Positions 33,815-46,300 of a stretch of 64,000 nucleotides of DNA are shown here, piece after piece. The position numbers and the translations under genes are program-made. Position 1 is the first letter of the stretch. Every line of letters starts with the position of its first letter. Under the pieces are notes generated by a model. That model was given only the letters and a program-made list of their open reading frames with translations. It did no database searches and was not told the origin of the DNA. Where the stretch lies: contig BROE01000004.1 in NCBI GenBank assembly GCA_036571765.1, forward strand, positions 3,661,390-3,725,389, written 5' to 3'. The DNA is from Plecoglossus altivelis (taxonomy: Eukaryota > Chordata > Actinopteri > Osmeriformes > Plecoglossidae).

Positions 33815-36800
33815 CTGATTAAAAGGATAATTGAAGGCGCAATCAGGCTGAACGTCCAGGAGCCCCACTGTTAATTAGAACATCTTACATGGCATGTAAC
33901 TGCATAACAGACACCGAACACATGATACATTTCTAGTACGATGGTTTAAATACAATACCTTGGATGGTGAACTGGGTGGTTGAGACAGTGCTCTATGCTG
34001 GCAGCTACCGCACTGGGAATAGCTCGGTGGGAAAGTCAGACATAGGAGCTGGTCCCGGTGTTGAACAAATGAACACCGTCACGACACGGTAACATGGTCG
34101 TGAGCTGTAGAAAATGACACATGTCAGCAAAAACAAAGAGAATCGCTTGGTCGACCAAATAAGTTGACTTTCACTTTCCTTCTAAGTGATGTACGGCTAG
34201 CTAGAGCCACATAACCGGAATTTTAGCCACCCAGTTGTGTTCAAACCTGAGTCCAGACAACACAATCGATGGCTCCGGCTCGTTCGGATCAAACCGCTTT
34301 ACACCGGATTCGCCAACTGGCTACACTAGTCCCTAGCATCGCTTGCTAGCAAACAGCGTTGTTGACCTCGTCAAGCAAATGAATTTTGACTGAGCGCCAA
34401 CCGGTAACATTAGTCTAGCTGGATAGCCTAGCTATGCGTAGCACATCCTCCGGCTGCTAGCATCTCGCTTGATAAAACAGCGAAATGTAAAGTCATTCAT
34501 TTGAGATGATAATGTAATAATATGGCTTGATAACAAAGATGGGTAATTTACCGATATGTAATCCATGTAGTAAGTCTAACAACGATATTCTGCAAGGTGT
34601 GGCGGTCTGACTGCAGAACTGTTGTTGACGTCTTGTCGCTGGTTTCTCTCTATGCGGCTCAAGCGCAGAGAATTTGTACAATAAAGCCGCACGAAACAAA
34701 GATGCAAAATGTCTTCAATATGTACGAGATGTACAACTCCAATGAATTCGGTTAACAACAGACAATCTCCCCTCATCTTTGTTATTTCAATTAAGAGGCA
34801 GTGAAGTGAATGTCAACAGTAGAAATTGTGAATATACATATAATAGAAATACACTGAAATATAGCCAAAAATAAAGCCAGAAATATCGAAGGAATCAAAT
34901 GCAAAGTTCAACAGCCACGTCAAAGTCATCTAACAAAATCTGCTTAACTTAATCACCTTAAAAACAAAGCAAGACTTAAAGGACTCGTATTTAAATAAGA
35001 TTTGGATGCTAAGGTCCCCCAGGTCATTTGGGACTGGTCTGTTAACTAATTGTCCCCACAATAAAAAATAAAACATGGTCAAGCAGCACGTATCTCTCCA
35101 TTGTGGAATAGTGAAATCTTCATAAATGACTAACTTGTATTGCATTAAGTAGTTGCCACTTTCAGACGTACATTTGTTTAGTTCACCCGGAATGCAACCT
35201 TTCTTAAAATGCAGGTTAGCACCTGTTAACCATCAATCAAGTCAAGTTCTGCTGGTCTGTGGGTCTAAACAAAGTGCTTGGTGCATCTTTGCTGTGTGTG
35301 ATCTCTCTCCAAGCCGTCTATGACCCATCATAACACTGCGACAGGGTCATGAAGATCCACATGGTAATCTCCATCTCCATATCATGTATTTGCACACGAT
35401 GTCCTCACAACGAACAAGGAGCGACATCTAAGTGTGACTTGAAACGAGTCAGTTAGTCTATAGCGCCCTTTACTGTTCAGATGGAGTATTACTGAAAGGA
35501 AACCTGTTAATATTGGACCTATCCACGACATACAGGGTATAATATTGATGAGGACAATACTGAATTTAGGTGAGATAATTTAAAATGAATGTAGATGAAT
35601 TCAGTTGTATTTATTGTTTCGATAACTTTCCATGCAGAGCCATAACAGCGTAATTGAGATAACATAAAAAACACCATTTAATTTGAATCACTAATTGTAA
35701 ATGCCAAGACCTTGATATCTGCTGCAGAATTCCTCCGTTTCCGTGTGTGCTCTTTACATAACATGGAATAAGTTAGAGAGGTGCAGGAGGTTGAATGTAG
35801 GCTATTGTGTAATAGGGGAACCGATACGTGACACTGGATCAGTATCGGCTTGTGATTCCTACTGCAGGGGTCTGAGATGCAGAAAAAGAGCGAGAAAGTG
35901 AGAGAGAAACCGAGAGAGAGAGTTAAAGGAGGACACACAGGGATGATTGATCAGAGAGAGAGGGGGGGGGGCAGATGAAGAGCTAGCATGGTGTTACGAG
36001 GACACTGCAGCATAATGCATATTTTATCTCTGCTGACAGCTGCTCTCACACCCAGTGTAGCTGCGTGTGGAACTAGGGATTCCACTGCTGTAAAAGCCAG
36101 TAGTAGGCTACATCAACACAGTCTGGCATAGCGTAATTTTCCAATGGAGCCTCCTTTATGGAAGCAAATCAGTGACATAATGTTTTTGTATTTAAAATAA
36201 TTAAATTCGAAATGTTGACATGTAAACACACCACTGAATTTGTTGATATAGAATTCACCTCTTGAAAATTTTAACTTGAATTTGTTTCAACAAAAAAATC
36301 TACAAATTCAAGATTCAGAATTCAGATTGCTGCTCATGTAACTGTTTGAATTTGAGCAACCTGAATTTCTGAACCTTGAAATTTTTAATCTTTTTTTTAA
36401 ATATCGAAATAAATGTATATTTTGTTTTAAAGAGGTGAATTGAAAACCAACCAATTCAAAATCAACAAATAGCGTTAAGATGCCAATATTAAGTATTTAA
36501 TGCCTAAGCAAGTAAAAAATTTGAACATTATGTCACTCATTTACATCCCTAACACCTTCGCATCTGACCCAAAACGGAGCTCGCTGTCAAGACATACGAA
36601 TGCAACGACCACATTTACAAACGATCTGTTTACCTGCTGCGCTGAAATACGTGAGTCTCGCGGCGAACGCATGCACTTAGAGTCCCGTTTCCTAACATGA
36701 AATTTTTAGATGTTGAATGGACTTCAATTCAGTGGACACACGTACGTGGAGGTATGAGGCAAAAGGCATTGCGCTTCATGGCGAACCTTCAAACTGTTGC

Positions 36801-39800
36801 TAGGGAAGTCTGGGCCCTTCAGGCTGTTCATTAAAGTTCAGCACGAAATCCTGTCTCTCAGAACTAATTTGTTTCCATCCAATCATAAAATATGCCAAGC
36901 TTCACATAGTTTGCAGCTTTTAATGAACCCCTCTCTAGGCATAGATGTAAGGATAGCCGTATAGCTTTCAATATAAGGCCATCTTTAAATGAATTATTAT
37001 TGTGCACTGAAGAGACCATCAGTGTTTTATGGCTGCAATCACATCTCCTTTCAGTGGTCTTGGATGCATACAAACAACATGCATACACATGCACATTTCA
37101 ATTTGTGGCATGCGTGAATGTGATCATTGTGACCTTACTCTACTCAAGATGAATAATGTAAAAGTATAAGTGCATCACACAAATATACTAATAAAGCTTC
37201 TTTTCCCAAAGTGACAGACCGTCACCATATCTGCTGAGGATGAAGTCAGAACCGTCAGAACTGCTGGAGCAAAATAGTTTATCACCACCATTAGCATTGA
37301 CAATAAGACCACAATCTAGGTGTTCCATATATCTGAATCAAAGAGCAAAATCACTCTCCATAAACCTGCCTTTAAAACTGCAGTGGTCATATAAGACCAG
37401 GTCTCAGCAAGAGAGAAAATCAACCTTGACTTGTTAACAGATAGTCACTCCTGTGTACAGAACTCTCCTCTCTGGTCCTCACAGACCAGAGAAACTAACA
37501 GGAGGCTCACGGATCACAGGGACTGCATTAGTCCCAGGGGTGGCTGCCTGTTCACCGTCAGGGCTGATTTAGGAGACTGAACAGAGAGGGGAAGGAGGTG
37601 AGGAGAAAAGGGGGAGGGGAAGACAGTCTATATATCATATAGGGGCTCTGTGCATACGTGTGGACACATGCACATGCAAGCACACACACAGGCACACATA
37701 CAAAAGCACGCATACAGACATCCACACGCAAGCAAGGACACACGCGGACACACACACTAAGTTCTCTTTGTGTTGCTGTTCGAAAGTGCTGCAGCGTGTG
37801 GATCAAGTGAACGTGTTATCTGCAGAGTGAGTAGAAACTCTGCAGCCAGTTCAGTTTCATTTCCTTTGAAAGCAGAGTGTGAAGAGATGCCACAACTGAT
37901 CCCAGTCTCTTGCCCCGTTCCAAGCCCTGACAATTCCACTACATCTTGTGTTTGATCACATACAAAATGTCCGCCCTCCAACAGCATATTTCTGACAGGC
38001 TTTAAAACGAAGGAAAGGCAGATAAACCGATAAGGATCGTCAAAGTAAAATTACTTTTCCCCATGGGAGCTCTTTCAGAGGAACTTACTTGATTGTTTTT
38101 TTTGTCATTCATGTGGGAAATTTACAAAAGCAAGGGAGGCCATTTTGCTATGCACTTACAAGTGACTGCTCGGATGATTATTTAGTCACTTTAACCATAA
38201 ACAAACAGCCTTAAAAAAACAAGAAAACAAGAACGGGATAATGGGTGAACAAAGATGGCATGACAAACTGAAAACTATTTTGCACCTGGGATTGTTGTTG
38301 ATGAGAACAGCTCATTTGAAGGGTTTATTGGTCAAATGTTGCCCCTTGGACTCCCATCCATTTTAAAGTGAATCTAAATGGACTGTTTTGAGGGTTTCCT
38401 TGACAATATTTCTTATTCCTTTTCACCCCAACCCACCGTAATCTTAACCACTCATCAAACAATTTCAACATTTTATTTCCTGTTGAACTGATTTGAATTA
38501 TAACAGATCAATATAGATGATCGATACCCCAGTACAGAGCGGAGACCATATCACATGAAAACAGAGGCAAAGTAAACAGCCTATCTGCAGACAACACTTT
38601 AGGAAGATCTCCTTGTGTGAGGATGGTGTGGCTAGATGTTTCCTCTTGACTGACAGCTCAGCACATTGTGAGCAGGAGGAGAGATCAGATGAGGGACAGA
38701 TGGATGGAGATTGATAGGTGCCCCTGGAAGTACCTGGAGCTCTCTACATCGCACGTCCGTCTCGATACGACACCCCCCCCCCCCTTCCCCTCCCAGACCT
38801 CTAACAGAGCAATGCCAGATCGATGTGCAAGATGACCACAACAACAACCTGAGAAGACAGGCTCTCCATGTTGGGGCAAAAAACCCAAGCGCTGTCAACT
38901 TGAATCTGTCCAGAAGTTTAGTTAGCCCTACATAGAGGGAGCTTTTCATCCTTGTCGACCGATTCTAATCATCGCAACGCTTCCCATGCTCGCTTTGTGG
39001 TTCAAGGATCACTTCAGTTCTTTATTTTCTTACTTTCTACCAAGCATTCCAATAGATATAAACCTTTCATGCCCAATGAATCGGTACTGGGACAGTTTGG
39101 CAGCCAGACGATTTAGCACAGCCACACTAGGTAAACAGAAAATGGTTTACGAATTAAAAGTACTAGCCGGAGGCATTTCTTAGGTGTATGTGATGTCCTG
39201 GAACAAAGCATTCTGTGTTTCCATCTACCTGAGATCCACGCAGCCCCTGGATGATGCAAGACGTTTCCTTCAAACTCCCCTGCCAGGGAATTAAACAGGT
39301 GACACGTTACATTTGACAGGACTCATCCCATCCTGGACACAGTCTGTTTAAACTGCTGCCTTCAGGGGGCCGATGCAGAACAATAGAAACACACAAACAG
39401 TATTTATCCCAGAGCCGTAGAGCCGTAGAGCTGTAGTCACTCTAAATGCTGCTGTGCGTACAGGCTTTTAAGTGCAATATTCTAACTTTTTATGGGCAAT
39501 TTTAGGAAGCTATTTAGTGGAATGTCATGGATGCGTGTCTCAACTTATAGCCTCAATCCTTTTACGTTCTTGACTCATTTTAAATTACTGTCTTGTGTAT
39601 TTATGCAATGCATCTCAGGGTAATTGTGTCCAATTTCATTACATAGTGTACAAAGACAGTAAAACATATTCTATTCACTTGGTACACAACAGGAATATGA
39701 AAGTATGTAGAACATGTTCATCAGTCAATCGAGACAAACAGTGTTCATCACAAAGTATATATGATTGGGGGAAGGAAGACAAGATTGGTGAGTGTGGATG

Positions 39801-40077
39801 GATGTGGGCCAATGAGATTTGGTTCAGGTCAACCGTTCAAACGTAACGATCTGATCAATAGGATTTCCAGACGAGCTGGTCTGAGGTCAGCTTAACCTTT
39901 GAATTGGGGTGCTGAGCTTCATGACCAGTGGCAGTTTCTCCACCTCAAATGACTCTAATTCGCAGAGCCTGGGGTAAATGCTGAACAAAATCAAATTTCT
40001 CTCCTTCTTTCTGTCTCTATTTCCTATCTCATCACAGTTAATCTCCCCAGTATTTCCTTCCCCCTCCTCTCCTCACC

Positions 40078-40170
40078 AGTCAGTTCAGTTCAGTTCAGTC
40101 TTGAAGACTTTATTGGCATGAAAACAACAATTGTTCACATTGCCAAAGCATTAGTCTCTCACACGCTGTG
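40078..40170. mobile_element. Retroposon 3'-end-like fragment
   Basis: Repeated CAGTT units are followed by CTTGAAGACTTTATTGGCAT and ACATTGCCAAAGCATTAG. This arrangement (TTTATTGGCAT ... ATTGCCAAAGCA) occurs in dispersed fish repeats, from memory of such elements. I cannot assign a family. Confidence 0.35.
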
Positions 40171-42299
40171 GAAACACAGTAGAATCAGTGTCCTTTGAAC
40201 TGGATGGGCTGAAAAGTTACTGAAGGATGGTTTTGGCCGAATTTCCCTCCTTGCAGTTTTCACTTCCTTTCCTTCTCTGAGAAGGGATTAAACAGACCTC
40301 ACATCTGATGCATCGGCCGTGACAGTCATGTGACAAGGAAATGGGGTTGTCACAGAGCACCCATCAATCTCGCCCACTTTCTCTGTTGCCACATGTGGTT
40401 TACTGCAACCCACCTTACAGAGGTGCGAAGGGTACTGCTCTGTGGTGCTGTATTCTTGAACACATTTGTGAAGCATTCACTTGCTGCTATAGTTCGGACT
40501 TGCATTTCCATAAATGGTCTGGCATTGAGGTAAAGAAAGTATAATTTATTATCATAAAACTATGTCTCTATGATCTAGCAAGATGAACTGAGACAGTCCT
40601 CTGTGGTAGATCATGGAAACCAGCTCAGTGCCAGACACACACAAGCTGCTAGAATAATTGGCTGCATATGAAACCTATTCTCCTTGGCTGGGGAACCTAA
40701 TTCACAAGCAATTATGTGGAGTTGAAACACATACGCCTTTGAGAATCAAGAGTTTTGCACATGAAGATTGTCTGTTTGAGTGTTGGCATTTCAGCTCTAT
40801 AATCTCACATTTGATCTGCCATTGACTAATACTTTCTAGAGGGTTTACGCAATTAAGCATTTCTGGTTGTCTTTCTCAACAAAAGACTAAAGTCATGGAG
40901 TCAGAAGCAGTCTATTTCCTGTCTGATTTATTTAACATTTACAGCAACGTGAAAGTTACCAGAGGAGAGAAAGAATACTTTTATCTTGTTTGAGCATAGT
41001 TAGAACAACAAAAATACATTTATTCTTCAAAAAATGATTTTGAAGCGAATCGATTAAGAACCCAAGAGCAATGGGCCTTCGGTACATGGTAAGGTCCATG
41101 TACACGAACCGGAAGACGCCTCTGCTCCTAGATAATAAATAATCAGGCAAAGACTCAGCTGGCTTAAGTGAAACAAGCTCCTCCGGCAATCTGTGCTTTC
41201 CAAAGCACTAGTGTTGTGTCTAAAATGTTCGCTTCCAGTGACTAGTTGATATTCCTGAGAGTTATGAATGCCCTGAAGAGGAAGGTATTCTCGTCCGCTG
41301 CACATATGCAGCACAGCCACACTGACCTCATTAAAGCTGCGTGAGGTGTCTCACCGGGCCGCCATCTGCAGAACACCAACATGTGGACCCCTTTTAATCT
41401 CATGTTAACAACTCGAAACTCACCAGAGACCGACGTTCAATGGTAGCTCTTCAGGTAGTTTAACACGTTCGGCAAAGATGTGACGCTTCAATGTTGATCT
41501 CTACTGACTGGAATTGGTTCCACGGTTGAAGATACACCAACATGCACATTATCGGTATTTCACTTTGATCACATTTTATTTTTTGAGAAACTTTGGATGA
41601 ATCTTGTTCAAATAACGGAGGACAATGTGACATTTGTTGGATGACCACAGATCTAATTGTGTGTCTCGGATATACAATTTAGGTTTCTCATCTAAGCTCT
41701 TTTAAAAAGTAATCATATTCTAGGTACAAAAGCGGTGGATTGCGATCCGTGTAATTAACGGACAACATTGTGATCAGGCTCGGCAGAACAGCCTATTAGA
41801 CAAGACTCATTGCAAAACATTCAAATGCTACACAATGGACTATCCTGAGTTTGTGGACCATTTCAATAGGCTTGATGGTTGTCGTGCTGGAGCGAAAGGA
41901 AAATAACAATGCGTATTACAAACGTATACACACAACGAGGCTGTCTGTTATCGCCTCCTTCCTGAATGTATAATGAAGTAGCAGGCTTTGAAATCACACC
42001 TGCACAGCTCATCATGACCCAAGCATGCGGGTTGGCCCCTCCCACTCACCACCACTCTGACTTTATCGAATTGCTGTTAATCACACTCTAATATCCTAAT
42101 TTATATTATATCACCCCTGTTCAATTCTAAGTGCATCACAGATATACGATTCTAATTACATAGCTCATTCTCGGATTCTAATTAGCAGTAAGGACTCCGA
42201 TCAAATCGTCTGTAGAACAATCACAACAAAATAAAGCCACGTTGTGACCCTCAGACAACCTTCTACAGACTCATCTTTTGTGCCTGAATCCTCATGAAA

Positions 42300-42559
42300 G
42301 TGTCACCCTCTTGGGCCAAAGCCAGATGCAATGTTCGGTCGCAGCCGAGATCAAAGCTTAATAAGCTTTCATGCTTTGATTTGATAGTGTGCTTTTATTG
42401 TGCCTTTTTGTTCCTGCATGTGAATGTTTATTAATGAAGCCTGGCGTTCGCAGGCTTGCTCGCGGAGCCTGTCTGACTGCATTGAGCTCGTCTCTCAATC
42501 CCTCAACAGCCTTTAAGCGCTCTCTTTATGGATGAATTAAATATTAATTAGTTCATCAC

Positions 42560-42562
<3 letters not shown>
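42300..42562. promoter_or_regulatory. Candidate conserved non-coding element
   Basis: A non-repetitive, balanced-composition block contains clustered homeodomain-type cores (TTATTAATGA, AAATATTAATTAGTT), an AAGCTTAATAAGCTT palindrome and no open frame. It differs in texture from the AT-rich flanks. This is a guess from texture, with no alignment behind it. Confidence 0.2.
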
Positions 42563-42594
<32 letters not shown>

Positions 42595-43114
42595 GTCACA
42601 CACACACACACACATTAATAAACACATGCACAATGTTGGGCAATGTTCCTGATTTATATTTTAGTGCCTAGGAAACTCCAGAAGTAATACTCAAATATTG
42701 CCCTCTCTAATAGACTCCTTGTTAACGAGGAAATACAGCACATCGCTTTTTACACAACGTTCTGTCTTCCTTAAGAAAAGCTTGTGAAGTTATTTACTTG
42801 ATCCTAGATTCTTAACAATATGTCAACACCAAATTAATTGAACCAGAGCATTGGTTCTTAAAGGGACAGTTTTACGTTTTTACAACAGATCTCATTAATG
42901 TGTACATGATGCAGAGCCCAGTGACTCTTACAGTAAAAGTCAATAATCTCATTCAGTTCCATGCGCACAAACCACACACACGTTTTTGTCAAACACATAA
43001 AAATGACGTACAGTTCAATTTTCAAAACTTTTTGATTTAATCATTTAGATCATGTAAACAACTGTTATAGATGAGAAATCCCCATCTATGGGGACTTACG
43101 GGGGGGGGGGGGAA

Positions 43115-43190
43115 TGACGCATGGTGAGCTAACCCATCCTCCCGCGTCTTTTCGCCCCCACCTTTCTGAGCTGCCTCCTATCTCATAAAG
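43115..43190 (+). promoter_or_regulatory. chgb: Probable chgb core promoter
   Basis: A CRE/AP-1-like TGACGCA (43115-43121) lies about 65 bp upstream of a TATA-like CATAAAG (43184-43190), 160 bp before the start codon. Chromogranin promoters in mammals use a proximal CRE and a TATA box in this order. The 12-G run just upstream is likely of uncertain length. Confidence 0.45.
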
Positions 43191-43348
43191 CTCGTGCTGG
43201 AGCCCCCAACAAGCGCACCTCACTCAAAACTCCAACTCCTGCAGGCGCGAGGACACCTGAGTTGGAGAGGACGAGTGCTCTGACTTTTAGCATGAAGTAA
43301 CCGATTCGCTCGGAAACGTTTTAGGAATTTAACGGTATCTCTTTCGAG

Positions 43349-46300
43349 ATGAAAGCGGTATTTGTTTTTACTGTGGTCGCGTCGTTGTTTACAGGTACGT
43401 TCAACAGTAAATAAGTGTTTGATGCGTGTGGTGAGCATTTCTTCAGCACCATGGATAGCGACACCGTGTCACTTGCAGGGGGATGTCCTCGATACTGTTG
43501 AGCTGTTATTAGACCATTTAACGAACTATCCAAAAACCATTTCAAAACGTAGCATGGACTTATATAAGCTATTTTAACACTGTCCTACAGGATGTGGTAA
43601 GAATTCGTGACTTCATTTCATTATCTTTATGATATACAGGAAATGTTGGTCTTCCAGTCGGAAAAGAACGTCAGAGAGAAGATGTGGTAGGATTGGTTCC
43701 ACTAACTAAATATTCGAGCAAAAAATAACTGAATCGTTTTGCCTGATACAGTTAAATGGGGTGCTCATGACACATTTCATGTCGTATTGTGTGTTTCAGA
43801 TCACAAGATGTTTAGTTGAAGTCCTATCCAAAGCTCTTTCCAAACCCGACTCTCTGCCTCTAGATCAAGAATGCAAAGATATTGTGAAAGCAGGTAAATT
43901 GCTGGAACGGCGTTTAAAGTCATAATTCCATATAAAATTATGAATTAACAATGTAGTAGTGATGTAAACCAGGAAAGATTCTTTGACAACTTTTCACTTT
44001 CCCCTATATATAGAAAAGCTACTTGTGTGGCCACTAAGATGGTCAATAAGTATTTTCATTCATGAACATAATGTGCATATGTGTTTGTGGCAAACACATG
44101 CTGAAGCTCTATAGATTTCAGGTCTTGGAACCAACCCACAAATGTTGAGCAGGAATATCTCACCAACCTACTAGATCATGCAATAAAGTTGACATATTTA
44201 CACGTTAAATGAGTTTGTCCTGCACCTGATACCTTTGGGATACCCCATGTTAATTTTATCTTTGTTTTCAGGCTCCAAACACGCTCCTCTGGAGAAGAAG
44301 AGCAATGGCGAGGAGGTGACTCATGAAGAAGAAACGCCTTCGGCCCAGGAAGCAGATGTGAAAGATATCGAGGCGCTCCTGAAATCTGTGGATGAGAAAC
44401 GAGAGACACCGGAGGAGGAACGGAGCCAGGAGTCCTGGGGTCTGGATGAGGAGGAAGACAAAACACACGGAGGAGAAGAGGAGCAGGGAGGGAAGGAGAA
44501 GAGAATCTGGAGGCCAACCCACCGCTACCACCACAAGATCAGAAATCACAAACGCGATGAAGAGGGCGCGGAGGAAGAGAGGGAAGAACCGGACGAGTCC
44601 CGCAGCCAGGAGTCCTGGGGTCTGGTTGATTGTATCTTGAAGGAGGGAGGGGAAGAATGGAGGAGTTTGAGTAAAACGCATCTATTTAGACGTTGAGAAG
44701 GCATTACATGAGAAAACGTTGTACAAACGCTCTGACTGGAATGTTTGTTTGTCTCGCAGCCAAGAGTCCTGGGGTCTGGATGATGACAAAGAGAAGCCAT
44801 CAGAACAGGAGGGAGAAGTAGGACGATGGGGAAGTAGTAACGATCATTTAGACGTGAAAGACATTACATGAGAAAGCACAAACGCTCTGAGGGAGACTCA
44901 GAAGAGAACGAGGACAGAGAGAAGAGAATCTGGAAGCCAACCCACCGCTATCATCACAAGAAACACTATAAACGGGATGAGGAGGGTTCAGAGGAAGAAC
45001 CGGATGAGTCTCGCAGCCAGGAGTCCTGGGGTCTGGATGATGACAAAGAGAAGCGATCAGAACCGGAGGGAGAAGAGGAAGATGGAGGAGTAGAAAAACG
45101 ATCATTTAGACGTGAAAGACATTACATGAGAAAGCACAAACGCTCTGAGGATGAGTCTCGTAGCCAAGAGTCCTGGGGTCTGGATGATGACAAAGAGAAG
45201 CGATCGGAACAGGAGGGAGAAGAGGAAGATGGAGACATAGAGAAGCGATCATGGAGACCTGGAAGGGTCCACCAGAGGAGGCACAAACGCAGCGAAGATG
45301 TTGCTGAGGGTACTCCAGGAAGAGAACTTTGTATGACTGAGAGTTTTAAGGTCTGGAGCTCACCACCGCATTCATCCACAATTGAAACACCCGTGAAACT
45401 GGTGGTGAGTTGAGGGGTTTCAGAAGAGAGATTGAAGATTACCGGATGAGTCCGCATAGCCAGGAGTCGTTGTGGGGTCTGGATGTATGACAAGGATAAA
45501 AGAGTATCAGAGAGGAGGAGAAGGGAGATTGAAGCGATATGGAGTCCTGGACGGGTCAAGGGAGGACACGCTTACCAGCGACTCAGAGAGAACGAGGGCA
45601 GAGGAGCGAATTCTGGATGCCAACCACGCTATCTCACAAGAAGCACTATTAAACGGGATGATGGGGGTTCAGATGAAGAACGGGACGGAGTCTCGCGCAG
45701 TGAGGTCTGGTGGTTTGGATGGATGACAACGAGAAGCGATCGCCGGAGAGAGGAAGGGAGGAAGATGGAGGAGTAGAAAAACGATCATTTAGACGTGAAA
45801 GGCATTACATGAGAAAGCACAAACGCTCAGATGATGAGTCTCGCAGCCAGGAGTCCTGGGGTCTGGATGATGACAAGGAAAGGGAGGAAGATGGAGGAGT
45901 AGAAAAACGATCGTTTAGACGTGAAAGAGTTTACATGAGAAAGCACAAACGCTCAGATGATGAGTCTCGCAGCCAAGAGTCCTGGGGTCTGGATGATGAT
46001 AAGAGGTCAGAACAGGAGGAAGATGGAGGAGTAGAAAAGCGATCATGGAGAGCTGGAAGAGTCTACCAGAAAAAGCACAGGCGCAGTGACGATCCCACAG
46101 AGGAAGACTTGGAAGAGGACGCGAGCGAGAGGGACAAGCAGGAAGCTATCAGGTACTACGCTTCTTTCATCCTAACCCAATCATCATCTCCAATTTGTTG
46201 AGACCATACGATCTCCACGTAGCGAGGAAGATGATCTTCGCTGTTGATATATGTTACGTGTGATCACCTATTTGACAGGTACCTGGCAGAGAAACAAAGT

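Larger units (their letters stand above)
33815..43110. other. Gene-poor intergenic region between gpcpd1 and chgb
   Basis: About 9 kb of mostly AT-rich unique sequence. It includes the unlocated gpcpd1 promoter (34,000-34,600), a GA tract (35,880-35,970), a CA-rich tract (37,660-37,755), poly-C (38,770-38,784), a retroposon-like piece (40,078-40,170), a CT/CA tract (42,561-42,615) and a poly-G run (43,100-43,112). No splice-flanked coding exon was found. Confidence 0.5.
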
